From NCBI GenBank assembly GCA_963739795.1, contig CAVUBL010000011.1:186001-250000 (forward strand): a stretch of DNA of 64,000 nucleotides, read 5' to 3'. Origin of the DNA: CAVUBL01 sp963739795 (GTDB taxonomy: Bacteria > Acidobacteriota > Thermoanaerobaculia > Multivoradales > DATKCC01). The notes under the pieces are model-generated. The model had not been told where the DNA came from and did no database searches. It saw only the letters and a list, made by a program, of their open reading frames with translations. This document shows, piece by piece, positions 24,487 through 32,446 of this stretch; the stretch's first letter is position 1; each line of letters starts with the position of its first letter. The translations under genes and the position numbers were made by a program.

Positions 24487-25724
24487 AGGGGGAACCTGGC
24501 CGCGAGCTCCTCGACCCGCCGGCGCACGTCGGCGCGGACCGCTTCGTTCTCCGGATCCTCGAGGACTTCGGCGATCAGATCGCCGACCCGGTCCATCTCC
24601 TCTTCCCCCATGCCTCGCGTCGACAACGCCGGCGTACCGATCCGGATGCCTGAGGCGACCAGCGGCGGCTTCTCGTCGTAGGGGATGGCGTTCTTGTTCA
24701 CCGTGATGGCCGCCGCCTCGAGCGCCTCCTCGGCGAGCTTGCCGGTGAGCCCCTTCGAGGCCACGTCCAGGAGGAAGAGGTGGTTGTCGGTGCCTCCCGA
24801 GACGATCCGGAACCCCTGCTCCTCGAGCCGCTGGGCCAGGCGCTTGGCGTTGGCCAGGATCCGCCGCTGATAGTCGCGGAACTCCTCGCTCAGGGCCTCG
24901 CCCAGGGCCACCGCCTTGGCGGCGATGACGTGCATGAGCGGGCCCCCCTGGAGACCGGGGAAGACCGCACGGTCGAGGGCCTTGGCGTGCTCCTCCTTCG
25001 AGAAGGCCAGGCCCCCCCGCGGGCCGCGGAGCGTCTTGTGGGTCGTGGTGGTGACGAAGTCGCAGTGCGGAAAGGGGGAGGGGTGCAGACCGGCGGCCAC
25101 CGGCCCGGCGATGTGGGCGATGTCTGCCATGAGGAGTGAGCCGGAGCGCTCGGCGATGGCGGAGAAGCGCTCGAAGTCGATCACTCGGCTGTAGGCGCTC
25201 GCCCCGCACACGATGATCCGGGGGCGGTGCTCCATGGCGAGGCGCTCGACCTCGTCGTAGTCGATCTGCTCGCTCTCGCGGTCGACGCCGTAGGAGACGA
25301 CCTGGAAGTCGCGGCCGGAGTAGGACAGGCGGTGGCCGTGGGTCAGGTGGCCTCCGGCGGCCAGGTCCATGCCCATCAGGGTGTCGCCGGGCCGCAGGAC
25401 GGCGAAGTAGACCGCGGTGTTGGCCGAGGTCCCGCTGTGGGGCTGGACGTTGGCGTGCTCGGCGCCGGGGAACAGCTTCAGGGCGCGCTCGATCGCCAGC
25501 CGCTCGACCACGTCGACGAACTCGCAGCCACCGTAGTAGCGCCGCCCCGGGTAGCCCTCGGCGTACTTGTTGGTCATCACGCAGCCGGTGGCCTCGAGGA
25601 CCGCCCGGCTGACGAAGTTCTCGGAAGCGATGAGCTCGAGCCCGGAGTTCTGGCGCTCCCGCTCGGCGGAGATGGCCTGGTAGACGTCCGGGTCGACGGC
25701 TTTGAGGGCGCGGTAGTCGGACAC
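24468..25724 (-). CDS. glyA: Serine hydroxymethyltransferase
   Basis: The 418-residue PLP enzyme has the Schiff-base Lys near residue 230 in TTTTHKTLRGPRGG. Other signatures are NSGLELIASENFVS, TNKYAEGYPGRRYYGG and NVQPHSGTSANTAVY. It converts Ser and tetrahydrofolate to Gly and methylene-tetrahydrofolate, the cell's main one-carbon supply. The start is a GTG directly after the stop of the small basic-protein gene, so the two are surely cotranscribed. It converges on folC. Confidence 0.96.
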   Translation of the reverse strand: MSDYRALKAVDPDVYQAISAERERQNSGLELIASENFVSRAVLEATGCVMTNKYAEGYPGRRYYGGCEFVDVVERLAIERALKLFPGAEHANVQPHSGTSANTAVYFAVLRPGDTLMGMDLAAGGHLTHGHRLSYSGRDFQVVSYGVDRESEQIDYDEVERLAMEHRPRIIVCGASAYSRVIDFERFSAIAERSGSLLMADIAHIAGPVAAGLHPSPFPHCDFVTTTTHKTLRGPRGGLAFSKEEHAKALDRAVFPGLQGGPLMHVIAAKAVALGEALSEEFRDYQRRILANAKRLAQRLEEQGFRIVSGGTDNHLFLLDVASKGLTGKLAEEALEAAAITVNKNAIPYDEKPPLVASGIRIGTPALSTRGMGEEEMDRVGDLIAEVLEDPENEAVRADVRRRVEELAARFPLYDPLS

Positions 25725-25994
25725 CTACCCCTCGGCCTCCTCGGCTGCGCCGGTCCCTTCGGCGGCCGCGGGCGCCTCCTTCTCCGGGCTCGCCGCCGCC
25801 TCGCTCTTGGCGGCCTTCTTGGGCGCGGCCTTCTTCTTCGCCTTGGCCGGCGACTTGCGGCTCGACGTCTTCGTCTTCGCGCTCTTGGTGGAGGAGCTCT
25901 TCTGACTGGCCAGGAGCTCTTCCTTGGCCCGCTTCTTCAGGTTCTTCCGGCGCCGGTGGCGGCGACGGCGTAGCTCTCGATCCTTCTCGCGCAT
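25725..25994 (-). CDS. Small Lys/Ala-rich basic protein
   Basis: This 89-residue protein has a very basic N-terminal helix (RELRRRRHRRRKNLKKRAK). A Lys/Ser/Ala-rich stretch like histone H1 tails follows (SRKSPAKAKKKAAPKKAAK), then an acidic Glu/Ala end. AGGAGG lies 7 nt before ATG 25994, and the stop abuts the glyA start. It probably binds nucleic acid or the ribosome by charge; no family is recognised with confidence. Composition is biased, but the frame, Shine-Dalgarno sequence and operon position support a real gene. Confidence 0.65.
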   Translation of the reverse strand: MREKDRELRRRRHRRRKNLKKRAKEELLASQKSSSTKSAKTKTSSRKSPAKAKKKAAPKKAAKSEAAASPEKEAPAAAEGTGAAEEAEG

Positions 25995-26343
25995 CGGTGT
26001 TCCTCCTAAAGAGACTTCGCCCCCAACCTACGAGGCGTGTTGAGATCCTTGGGCGTGGCGAGGCGGAGCTCCCCCGCCCACGTCACCCGATCTGGCCTAC
26101 GGTGACCTGAACGGCGACTCCAGAACGCAGGATCCACCGGATCCCCCCCGCATCCTCTCGATCCCCTTCTCACCCCCAGGGGGGGAAGGGGACGCCCCCG
26201 CCCCTGTCGAGGCGCAGCCGAGGGACTCGGCTCGTTCCAGCAGAAGTCGTCTCACTCCGGAATCTTGATCTGGATCTCACGAGCCGCGAGGTCGGGTGCA
26301 GCTTCTCCCAGGCCACCCCGGCTGTCAAGGCGAGGGATCCAGG
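25995..26343. other. 349-nt intergenic region with hairpins
   Basis: No gene is convincing here. It holds a C/G-rich hairpin at 26163-26191 (CCCCTTC...GAAGGGG with inner C5/G5) and a stem-loop GCCGAG-GGA-CTCGGC at 26217-26231. Either could end the carboxylase transcript coming from the right. On the minus strand a TTGACA (26328-26323) is present, but no good -10 box lies 17 nt away. The upstream leader of the small basic-protein gene must lie in the left part. Confidence 0.4.
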
Positions 26344-27906
26344 CTAGAGCGGCAGGTTCCCGTGTTTCTTCGGCGGCAGCTTCTGGCGCTTGCCGGCGAG
26401 CTGGCGCAGGGCTCGGATGATCGCCGGGCGGGTCGTGCGCGGCTCGATCACGCCGTCGAGGAAGCCCAGCTCGGCCGCGATGTAGGGGTTCGAGAACTTC
26501 CCCCGGTACTCCTCGACCCTCTCCGCGCGCATCTCGGCCGCACCGTCCCCGGCCTTCTCGAGGTCGCGCCTGTAGAGGATGTTGACCGCTCCCTCCGGGC
26601 CCATGACGGCGATCTCGGCGGTCGGGTAGGCCAGGTTGACGTCGGTGCGGATGTGCTTCGAGGCCATGACGCAGTAAGCGCCGCCGTACGCCTTGCGCGT
26701 GATCACGGTGATCTTGGGCACGGTCGCCTCGGCGAAGGCGTAGAGCAGCTTGGCGCCGTGCTTGATGATCCCGCCGAACTCCTGCTGTGTGCCGGGCAGA
26801 AAGCCGGGCACGTCCTCGAACGTGATCAGGGGGAGGTTGAAGGCGTCGCAGAACCGTACGAAGCGGGCCCCTTTGAGGGAGGCGTCGATGTCCAGCACGC
26901 CCGCCAGGTAGGCCGGCTGGTTGGCCACCACCCCGACGCTCCGACCCCCGAAGCGGGCGAAGCCCACCACGATGTTCCTGGCGTAGGCCGCGTGGACCTC
27001 GAAGAAGCTGCCGCGGTCGACGACCCGCTCGATGAGCCGCTTGATGTCGTACGGCTTGTTGGGGTCGGCCGGCACCAGCGTGTCGAGGGCCTCGTCCTCG
27101 CGGTCGGGCGGATCGTCCGGCTCCACGGCCGGCGGGTCGTCGAGGTTGTTCGACGGCAGGTAGGAGAGGAGCCTGCGGATGGCTCCGAGACAGGCGGCGT
27201 CGTTGGGTACCGTGAAGTGACACACGCCGCTCTTGGCGCTGTGGGTGGCCGCGCCGCCCAGCTCCTCCTTGGTCACCTCCTCGTGGGTCACAGTCTTGAT
27301 CACGTCGGGCCCGGTGACGAACATGTAGCTCGTCTCCTCCACCATGAAGATGAAGTCGGTGATCGCGGGCGAGTAGACCGCCCCGCCGGCGCAGGGCCCC
27401 AGGACGGCGCTGATCTGGGGCACCACCCCCGAGGCCAGGGTGTTCCTCAGGAAGATGTCGGCGTACCCGCCCAGAGATGCCACCCCCTCCTGGATCCGGG
27501 CGCCGCCCGAGTCGTTGAGGCCGATCAGGGGCGCGCCGTTCTCCATCGCCAGATCCATGATCTTGACGATCTTCCGGGCGTTGGTCTCGGACAGCGATCC
27601 GCCGAAGACCGTGAAGTCTTGGGCGAACACGTAGACCAGGCGGTCGTCGATGGTGCCGTAGCCGGTGATCACGCCGTCGCCGGGGATCGTGGTCTCCTCC
27701 ATCCCGAAGTAGCGGCAGCGGTGGGTGACCAGGGCGTCGAGCTCCACCAGGGAGCCCGGGTCCAGAAGCAGCTCGACGCGCTCTCGGGCGGTCAGCTTGC
27801 CGGCCGCGTGCTGGCGCTCGATGCGGTCGGGGCCGCCCCCGCGGCGGGCGGCTTCGAGCCGCCGCTCGAGCTCCTCGATACGGTCGTCGGTACGGGTCGT
27901 CGTCAC
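26344..27906 (-). CDS. Acyl-CoA (propionyl/methylmalonyl-CoA type) carboxylase carboxyltransferase subunit
   Basis: The 520-residue protein is a full-length PccB/MmdA-type carboxyltransferase with both crotonase-like halves. Signatures are QHAAGKLTARERVELLLDPGS, ALIGLNDSGGARIQEGV-like motif at about residue 135, the acyl-CoA loop GPCAGGAVYSPA, ITRKAYGGAYCVM and the typical C-terminal KKHGNLPL. It should transfer CO2 from a biotinyl subunit to propionyl-CoA, or decarboxylate methylmalonyl-CoA. The biotin carboxylase and carrier genes are not in the window. Start GTG 27906 has GGAGGAGG upstream. Confidence 0.9.
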   Translation of the reverse strand: MTTTRTDDRIEELERRLEAARRGGGPDRIERQHAAGKLTARERVELLLDPGSLVELDALVTHRCRYFGMEETTIPGDGVITGYGTIDDRLVYVFAQDFTVFGGSLSETNARKIVKIMDLAMENGAPLIGLNDSGGARIQEGVASLGGYADIFLRNTLASGVVPQISAVLGPCAGGAVYSPAITDFIFMVEETSYMFVTGPDVIKTVTHEEVTKEELGGAATHSAKSGVCHFTVPNDAACLGAIRRLLSYLPSNNLDDPPAVEPDDPPDREDEALDTLVPADPNKPYDIKRLIERVVDRGSFFEVHAAYARNIVVGFARFGGRSVGVVANQPAYLAGVLDIDASLKGARFVRFCDAFNLPLITFEDVPGFLPGTQQEFGGIIKHGAKLLYAFAEATVPKITVITRKAYGGAYCVMASKHIRTDVNLAYPTAEIAVMGPEGAVNILYRRDLEKAGDGAAEMRAERVEEYRGKFSNPYIAAELGFLDGVIEPRTTRPAIIRALRQLAGKRQKLPPKKHGNLPL

Positions 27907-28011
27907 GTTGAAGTCCTCCTCCCGGAGTCGGGTCCTCGCTGGTGAACCGCCGCAGCTTATCGTTTTCCCGGCGTCGGTCGGAGCGGCAGGCCCCGGGCGC
28001 GCTCCCTGTGC

Positions 28012-28017
28012 CAGAAT
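28012..28017 (+). promoter_or_regulatory. -10-like box close to the tldD start
   Basis: CAGAAT ends 8 nt before ATG 28026; no Shine-Dalgarno sequence. Weaker than the other members of this group because the first T is missing. Confidence 0.25.
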
Positions 28018-28025
28018 TCATCCCC

Positions 28026-29339
28026 ATGTCGTTCGAGACCCTGGACACGGCCGCTGTCGCTCGCGCCCTCTCGCAGCTCGCCGAGCGGGACGACGACCTG
28101 GCCGACGTCTTCTTCGAGCGGCTGGAGGAAGTGGAGCTACCGGCGGACGGCGACGTGCCGGGGTTCCGGGTGCGACGCGAGGAAGGGCTGGCGGTGCGCC
28201 TGGTGCGGGAGGGCCGCACCTGGCTCTCGGCCCGCGACGCCATCGAGCCTCGCGCCTTCTCCGACGCCTTGCGCCAGGTGGCCCGGGCCCTCCCGTCGGC
28301 GCTCTACCCGGAGCCGCGCCTCGACGTGGCCCCCTGGGGGGCGCCCCCCGAGCCGGCCGACCTCGCGGGACTGCCCCTGGCGGTCTCGAGGGCGGTCCGC
28401 GCCCGCCACGTGGCGTTTCCCGTGCGACTCACCGTGCGCCGCCACCTGCGGCAGGTCCAGGTCGTGGGCCCTCGGGTCGTGCCCGCGGAGGAGACCGAGA
28501 CCTTCTTCAGCATCGCGGCCGAGATGCCGTGGGGGAGCTGGGGGACCCTCGTCCCGTTCCTCGACGGGGCCGCCGAGCAGGTGGCCGACGCCCTGGTCGA
28601 GCGCTTCCGCTGCCGGAACGCCCCGTCGCCGGAGCCGCGGCCGGGCGCGGTCGTCATCCTCGGTCCCCACGCCGCGGCGGTGCTCCTTCACGAGGCGGTG
28701 GCTCACGCCCTGGAAGCCGATACCCTCGCCCTGAGCAGTCGCCCTGAGGCGGCGGCCGGGGTGGCTCTGGGGCCCGAGATGCTCGCCGTGCTCGACGACC
28801 CGGGCAGCGCGCCCGAGCCGGTGCGGCGGACCACCGACGACGAGGGCGTGGCGGTGGTGCGCCGGTGGCTGCTCAAGGAGGGGGCCGTCCAGCAGCCCCT
28901 CGCCGACCGCTTCTGGGCCCGCGAGTCGGAGCTGCTCATGCCCGGCGCCGGCCGGCGGGGCAGCCGCCACCAGTGCCCGGGCCCACGCTCGAGCCACCTG
29001 GAGCTCGTCGCCGGAGAGGCCGCCGACGACGAGCTCTTGGCGGAGGCCGACGGCGGCTTCTTCGTCGCCGAGGCGTCGCGGGGTTCCCTCGACCCGCTGT
29101 CGGGCCGGTTCACTCTGGAGGTGCCGTGCGCCCGGCGCATCCGGAGTGGCACTTCGGCGGACCCGGTGGGACCGTTCCGGCTGGTGGGTTCGGTGGCCGA
29201 CCTCCTCGGCCGGGTGGTCGGCCTCGGGGCCGAGCGGCGCTCGACGGGCGCCGGCTGGTGTGCCAAGGGAGGCCAGAAGCTGCCGGTCTGGGCCACCGCC
29301 CCGGCCCTGCGCCTCGAGGGCGTGGAGATCGTGTCGTGA
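28026..29339 (+). CDS. tldD: TldD-type metalloprotease subunit
   Basis: This 437-residue protein of the TldD/PmbA family carries the HExxxH zinc motif in HEAVAHALEAD (His 222) and a C-terminal Gly-rich region (STGAGWCAKGGQKLPV) like the family's GxCGKxGQ end. TldD pairs with TldE (PmbA), encoded next, as a heterodimeric protease that threads unfolded peptides; known jobs are microcin maturation and CcdA breakdown. It is shorter than E. coli TldD (about 480 residues). The stop overlaps the tldE start by 4 nt (GTGA). Confidence 0.87.
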   Translation: MSFETLDTAAVARALSQLAERDDDLADVFFERLEEVELPADGDVPGFRVRREEGLAVRLVREGRTWLSARDAIEPRAFSDALRQVARALPSALYPEPRLDVAPWGAPPEPADLAGLPLAVSRAVRARHVAFPVRLTVRRHLRQVQVVGPRVVPAEETETFFSIAAEMPWGSWGTLVPFLDGAAEQVADALVERFRCRNAPSPEPRPGAVVILGPHAAAVLLHEAVAHALEADTLALSSRPEAAAGVALGPEMLAVLDDPGSAPEPVRRTTDDEGVAVVRRWLLKEGAVQQPLADRFWARESELLMPGAGRRGSRHQCPGPRSSHLELVAGEAADDELLAEADGGFFVAEASRGSLDPLSGRFTLEVPCARRIRSGTSADPVGPFRLVGSVADLLGRVVGLGAERRSTGAGWCAKGGQKLPVWATAPALRLEGVEIVS

Positions 29340-30733
29340 GCCTTTCGGGAGAGCCGGAGGGCCGAGGGCCGAAGGCGGCCTCCGGAGCTCCGCCGGCCGA
29401 GGTGGTCGAGAGCCTGGTGCGGCGCGGCCTGCCCGAGGCCGAGGTCTACGCCAAGCGCGGGCGCGCCCGGGTGCTCGACCGCAGCCCGTACGGGGCCGTG
29501 GTGTCGATCCACCGGGAGGAAGGGTGGGCGGTGCGCGCCGGAGACGATCGCCGCTCGTTCTTCGCCGCGGGCACCGGGCGGCCCGACCCGGCGGGCCCGG
29601 GAGGGCACTGGCCCGAGGCCGATGGAGAGCGCCTGGTCCTTCCCGAGCCGGGGGCGGTGCGGGCGGCCTCCGGCGCCTGGTCCGAGCCGGCCGACTTCGA
29701 TACCCCCCTGATCGGCGAGCGGGAAGGGATCGCTCTGCTCGACGCTCTCGGGGCGGCGCTTGCGGAGGAGCTGCCGGCGGCCGGGCTGCTCGCCGCCCGG
29801 CTCGCCGATGGCGCCAGCGAGGCCGAGATCGCGAGCAGCCGGGGAATCGAGGCGGCGGTGCGGAGCCGGACCGCCTACCTGCGCCTCGAGGCGGCGATCC
29901 CGGGCGACGGGGCGCGGGCCGCGGTGGAGCTCGCCGGCCGCGAGGCGCGGAGCTTCGAGCCGCGGGCGATCGCCCGCCGGCTGGCCGACCGGTTGACCGT
30001 CTCCAGCCGCGGCCGGAGCCCGGAGCGGGACCGGGCCGACATGCTCCTGACGCCCCAGGTGGCGGTGCGCTTGCTGGCCGGCCTTCTCCCCCTCTTCGTC
30101 GGTGCGCGAGGTGCGGAGCTGGCGGAGCGTCTCGAGGACCGTCACGGCCGATTCGCCGCCCGCGCCCTCACCGTGGTGGACCATCCGCGCCTCGCGGAGG
30201 GAGCCCTGAACGCGCCGGTAGACGGCGAGGGCCTGCCCACCGCCGAGGTGGTCCTGGTCGAAGCCGGAGCCTTCCGGCAGCCCCTCGTCCCTTGGACCGA
30301 GGCGGGCGGGTCGCCCCGCGCCGGCCGGCGTCCGGGCGGCGCCGGGTTGCGGCCCGTCGCGTGCGCCCGGCGGCCCGGCTGGCGGGACCTGCCGGCGCCG
30401 GGGCCGAGCCATCTCTTCGTCCAGCCCGACGAGGCGACGGCGGTGGGTGAGCTCCTCGCCGACCTGGCCCGAGGCTATTACCTCCTCGACGCCGCAGGCC
30501 CCGGCCTCTTCGACTTCGAGCAGGGGCGCTTCTCCCTGCCGGTGGTCGGCTTCGCGGTCGAGAGGGGGCAGGCCGCCGCCCCCCTGGCCGGCGCCCGTCT
30601 TCAGGGAGCCCTCGGCGCGCTCCTCCGGGGGGTCGACGGGGTGGCGAGGGACCTCGCCTTCTTTCCCCTCGCCGGAGGCATGCTCGGTGCGCCGACCCTC
30701 CGGGTGAGAGGCCTGGAGTTGGTCAGGGGCTGA
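29336..30733 (+). CDS. tldE: TldE/PmbA-type protease partner subunit
   Basis: This 465-residue member of the same family as the gene before it lacks HExxxH, as TldE does. Features are EVYAKRGRARVLDRS near the N-terminus, WSEPADFDTPLIGEREGIALLDAL, LTPQVAVRLLAGLLPLFVGARG, and a C-terminal DFEQGRFSLPVVGFAVERGQ. The open frame extends into tldD, but GTG 29336 gives a coupled start at the tldD stop. The middle is unusually rich in Ala, Arg and Gly. It should form the heterodimer with TldD. Confidence 0.8.
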   Translation: MSLSGEPEGRGPKAASGAPPAEVVESLVRRGLPEAEVYAKRGRARVLDRSPYGAVVSIHREEGWAVRAGDDRRSFFAAGTGRPDPAGPGGHWPEADGERLVLPEPGAVRAASGAWSEPADFDTPLIGEREGIALLDALGAALAEELPAAGLLAARLADGASEAEIASSRGIEAAVRSRTAYLRLEAAIPGDGARAAVELAGREARSFEPRAIARRLADRLTVSSRGRSPERDRADMLLTPQVAVRLLAGLLPLFVGARGAELAERLEDRHGRFAARALTVVDHPRLAEGALNAPVDGEGLPTAEVVLVEAGAFRQPLVPWTEAGGSPRAGRRPGGAGLRPVACARRPGWRDLPAPGPSHLFVQPDEATAVGELLADLARGYYLLDAAGPGLFDFEQGRFSLPVVGFAVERGQAAAPLAGARLQGALGALLRGVDGVARDLAFFPLAGGMLGAPTLRVRGLELVRG

Positions 30734-30748
30734 GGCCCCGGCTCGTCG

Positions 30749-31828
30749 TCAGCCAGCCGGAGTGGCCGACGGGGCGGACGGCGCTCCCGGCAGGATCTCG
30801 GTCTCCAGCCGGCCGGTGCTCGGGACGCCGGGCACGTAGTGAACGGGGCCCCCCGGCCTGGCGGCTCCCGGCTGACTGGGGGTGGTGCGCCCCCTGGGGG
30901 TCGCGGCGCCGCCCGGCGAACGGGTGCTCGGAGTCTGCCCCGGCTCGGGGTAGCCGGGAGGGTACGTGCGGACCCGGGTCCCGCCCTGGGGTGGGATGTA
31001 GGTGCCGCTGCCGCTCGGCACCGGCGCCTGGTTGAGCTCCCGCTGCCCCTGGAGGTCCTCCTTGCGCAGGACCTTCTCGGCCTCGTCGGGGCTCACGGTG
31101 CCCGCGCCCTCCTGGTCGGGCGCGAAGGCCGGTCGGGGCCCCATTCCCGGGGCCGGGGCGGTCTCGCTCTCGGCCTTTTTGCCGTCGGTGGCGTCGGTGG
31201 AACCGGTCGCCGGCTTCGCCTGGTCCGGGCTCTTGGGCAGCATCATGGCCACGATGTGCGAGGGTTCCTCGTAGCTCTTGGGAGCGCGGCTCGCCAGCGG
31301 CAGGTCGTGGTAGGCGCGGAGCATCGCCTTGGTCACGTACGGGTTGTCGATGACGTGCGGGTTGACCTCGGGAAACGCGAGCTGTGGGTCGAGACGGAAG
31401 GCGCTGGCGTACTGGGCGACCGCCTGGCGCTCGGAGCCCTGAGCGGCGTAGACCACGCCGAGCTGATAGTGGGCCCAGGCGTTGTTGGGCTCGGCGCCGA
31501 GGACCTTGGTGAGCTGCTCGCGGGCCTCGCGATACTTCTTGCGCTGCTCCAGGAGGAGGGCCAGGTTGTAGCGGGCGGAGGTCAGGTCCGGAGCGATCTC
31601 GAGCGCCTGGCGGTACGATGTCTCGGCGTCGTCCATGCGGCCGGCGAGCATCTGCAGGTTGCCGAGGTCGTTCAGGATCTTGGGATCGTCGGGGTGCTGA
31701 GCCGCCAGATCGGCCTGGGCGGTGAGGGCCTGGTCCAGGTTCGGGGGCGGCGCGGCGGGAGCTCGGAGCGCCAGGAAGGTAATGGCGCCGAGGGCGACGA
31801 GAGAGATGGACAACAGAGTCTTGGACAC
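30749..31828 (-). CDS. Membrane-anchored TPR protein with Pro-rich tail
   Basis: The 359-residue protein has an N-terminal membrane anchor or signal (LLSISLVALGAITFLALRA) and three TPR units at about residues 45-150 (DLGNLQMLAGRMDDAETSYRQ, LALLLEQRKKYREAREQL, YQLGVVYAAQGSERQAVAQY). A conserved-looking block follows (PHVIDNPYVTKAMLRAYHD), then about 150 residues of Pro/Gly/Thr-rich sequence. GGAG 8 nt before GTG 31828 supports the start. It lies 37 nt downstream of the MXAN_5187-domain gene and is probably in one operon with it. No specific function is known. Confidence 0.75.
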   Translation of the reverse strand: MSKTLLSISLVALGAITFLALRAPAAPPPNLDQALTAQADLAAQHPDDPKILNDLGNLQMLAGRMDDAETSYRQALEIAPDLTSARYNLALLLEQRKKYREAREQLTKVLGAEPNNAWAHYQLGVVYAAQGSERQAVAQYASAFRLDPQLAFPEVNPHVIDNPYVTKAMLRAYHDLPLASRAPKSYEEPSHIVAMMLPKSPDQAKPATGSTDATDGKKAESETAPAPGMGPRPAFAPDQEGAGTVSPDEAEKVLRKEDLQGQRELNQAPVPSGSGTYIPPQGGTRVRTYPPGYPEPGQTPSTRSPGGAATPRGRTTPSQPGAARPGGPVHYVPGVPSTGRLETEILPGAPSAPSATPAG

Positions 31829-31865
31829 GGTAGAGCTCCTGTGGTGTACGGAATTCGTTCGTGGC

Positions 31866-32405
31866 TCAGGCCGGCCGTACCGGTTTGACCTTGAGCTTCA
31901 TCCTGCCGTCTTCCCTGGCGATCCGGAAGATCACGCGGTCGCAGCCGGTCTTCTCGCGGATCGAGGTGAGCTGCCGGTTCAGGTAGGTCCGAAAGCTCTC
32001 GAGGTCGAACCGGGGCTGGGCGCCGGCGCCTCGCTGAAGCCCCCGGTAGAGAGCGGTCACCGCCTCGTCGGCAACGTTGCCGTCGACCACCAGGCCCCGG
32101 TTCGGGTCCACTGCTCTCGTGGCAGTGCGCTGGGCCGCGGCGGAGATCGCGCCCTCCTCCTGGGTCCGCACGCGACGGCTGTAGAGCTCGCAGAGACTGT
32201 TGAAGCGGGCTTCGCTGCCCGCCAAGCGGAAGTTGTCCTCCACGCCCTTCAGATTGGAGTTACGCAGCGCACGCAGCTCCTTCGCGATCCGGCGGCGCAA
32301 CGCTTCGGGCGGCGTCTCGAGGTTGCCGCTCAGAAAGCGCTCGTACTCGATCCGAAGCTCCTGGATCTGTCGGTCGAGCTGATCGATGCGTTGTCCGGGC
32401 GTCAT
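31866..32405 (-). CDS. Protein with MXAN_5187 C-terminal-like domain
   Basis: This 179-residue cytoplasmic protein has an N-terminal coiled coil (RIDQLDRQIQELRIEYERFLSG, then ALRRRIAKELRALRN). A C-terminal block has FRTYLNRQLTSIREKTGCDRV and IFRIAREDGRMKLKVKP, which I recognise as the domain named after Myxococcus xanthus MXAN_5187. Here the domain stands almost alone. Function is unknown. It is divergent from selA across a 41-nt gap. Confidence 0.65.
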   Translation of the reverse strand: MTPGQRIDQLDRQIQELRIEYERFLSGNLETPPEALRRRIAKELRALRNSNLKGVEDNFRLAGSEARFNSLCELYSRRVRTQEEGAISAAAQRTATRAVDPNRGLVVDGNVADEAVTALYRGLQRGAGAQPRFDLESFRTYLNRQLTSIREKTGCDRVIFRIAREDGRMKLKVKPVRPA

Positions 32406-32427
32406 ATGGGGAGATCGGATCTCGGAC

Positions 32428-32433
32428 TACAAT
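32428..32433 (+). promoter_or_regulatory. -10 box close to the selA start
   Basis: TACAAT (5 of 6) ends 13 nt before ATG 32447. No Shine-Dalgarno sequence in the short leader; no -35 match 17 nt upstream. Confidence 0.4.
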
Positions 32434-32446
32434 TCTCTTCAGCGCC

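Noticed and set aside
26252..26343. Minus-strand reading ending EIQIKIPE after the carboxylase stop, which looked like the end of a further protein.
   Set aside because: The carboxylase ends with its normal KKHGNLPL tail; the extra reading is in a different frame, has no start or motif, and is probably chance.
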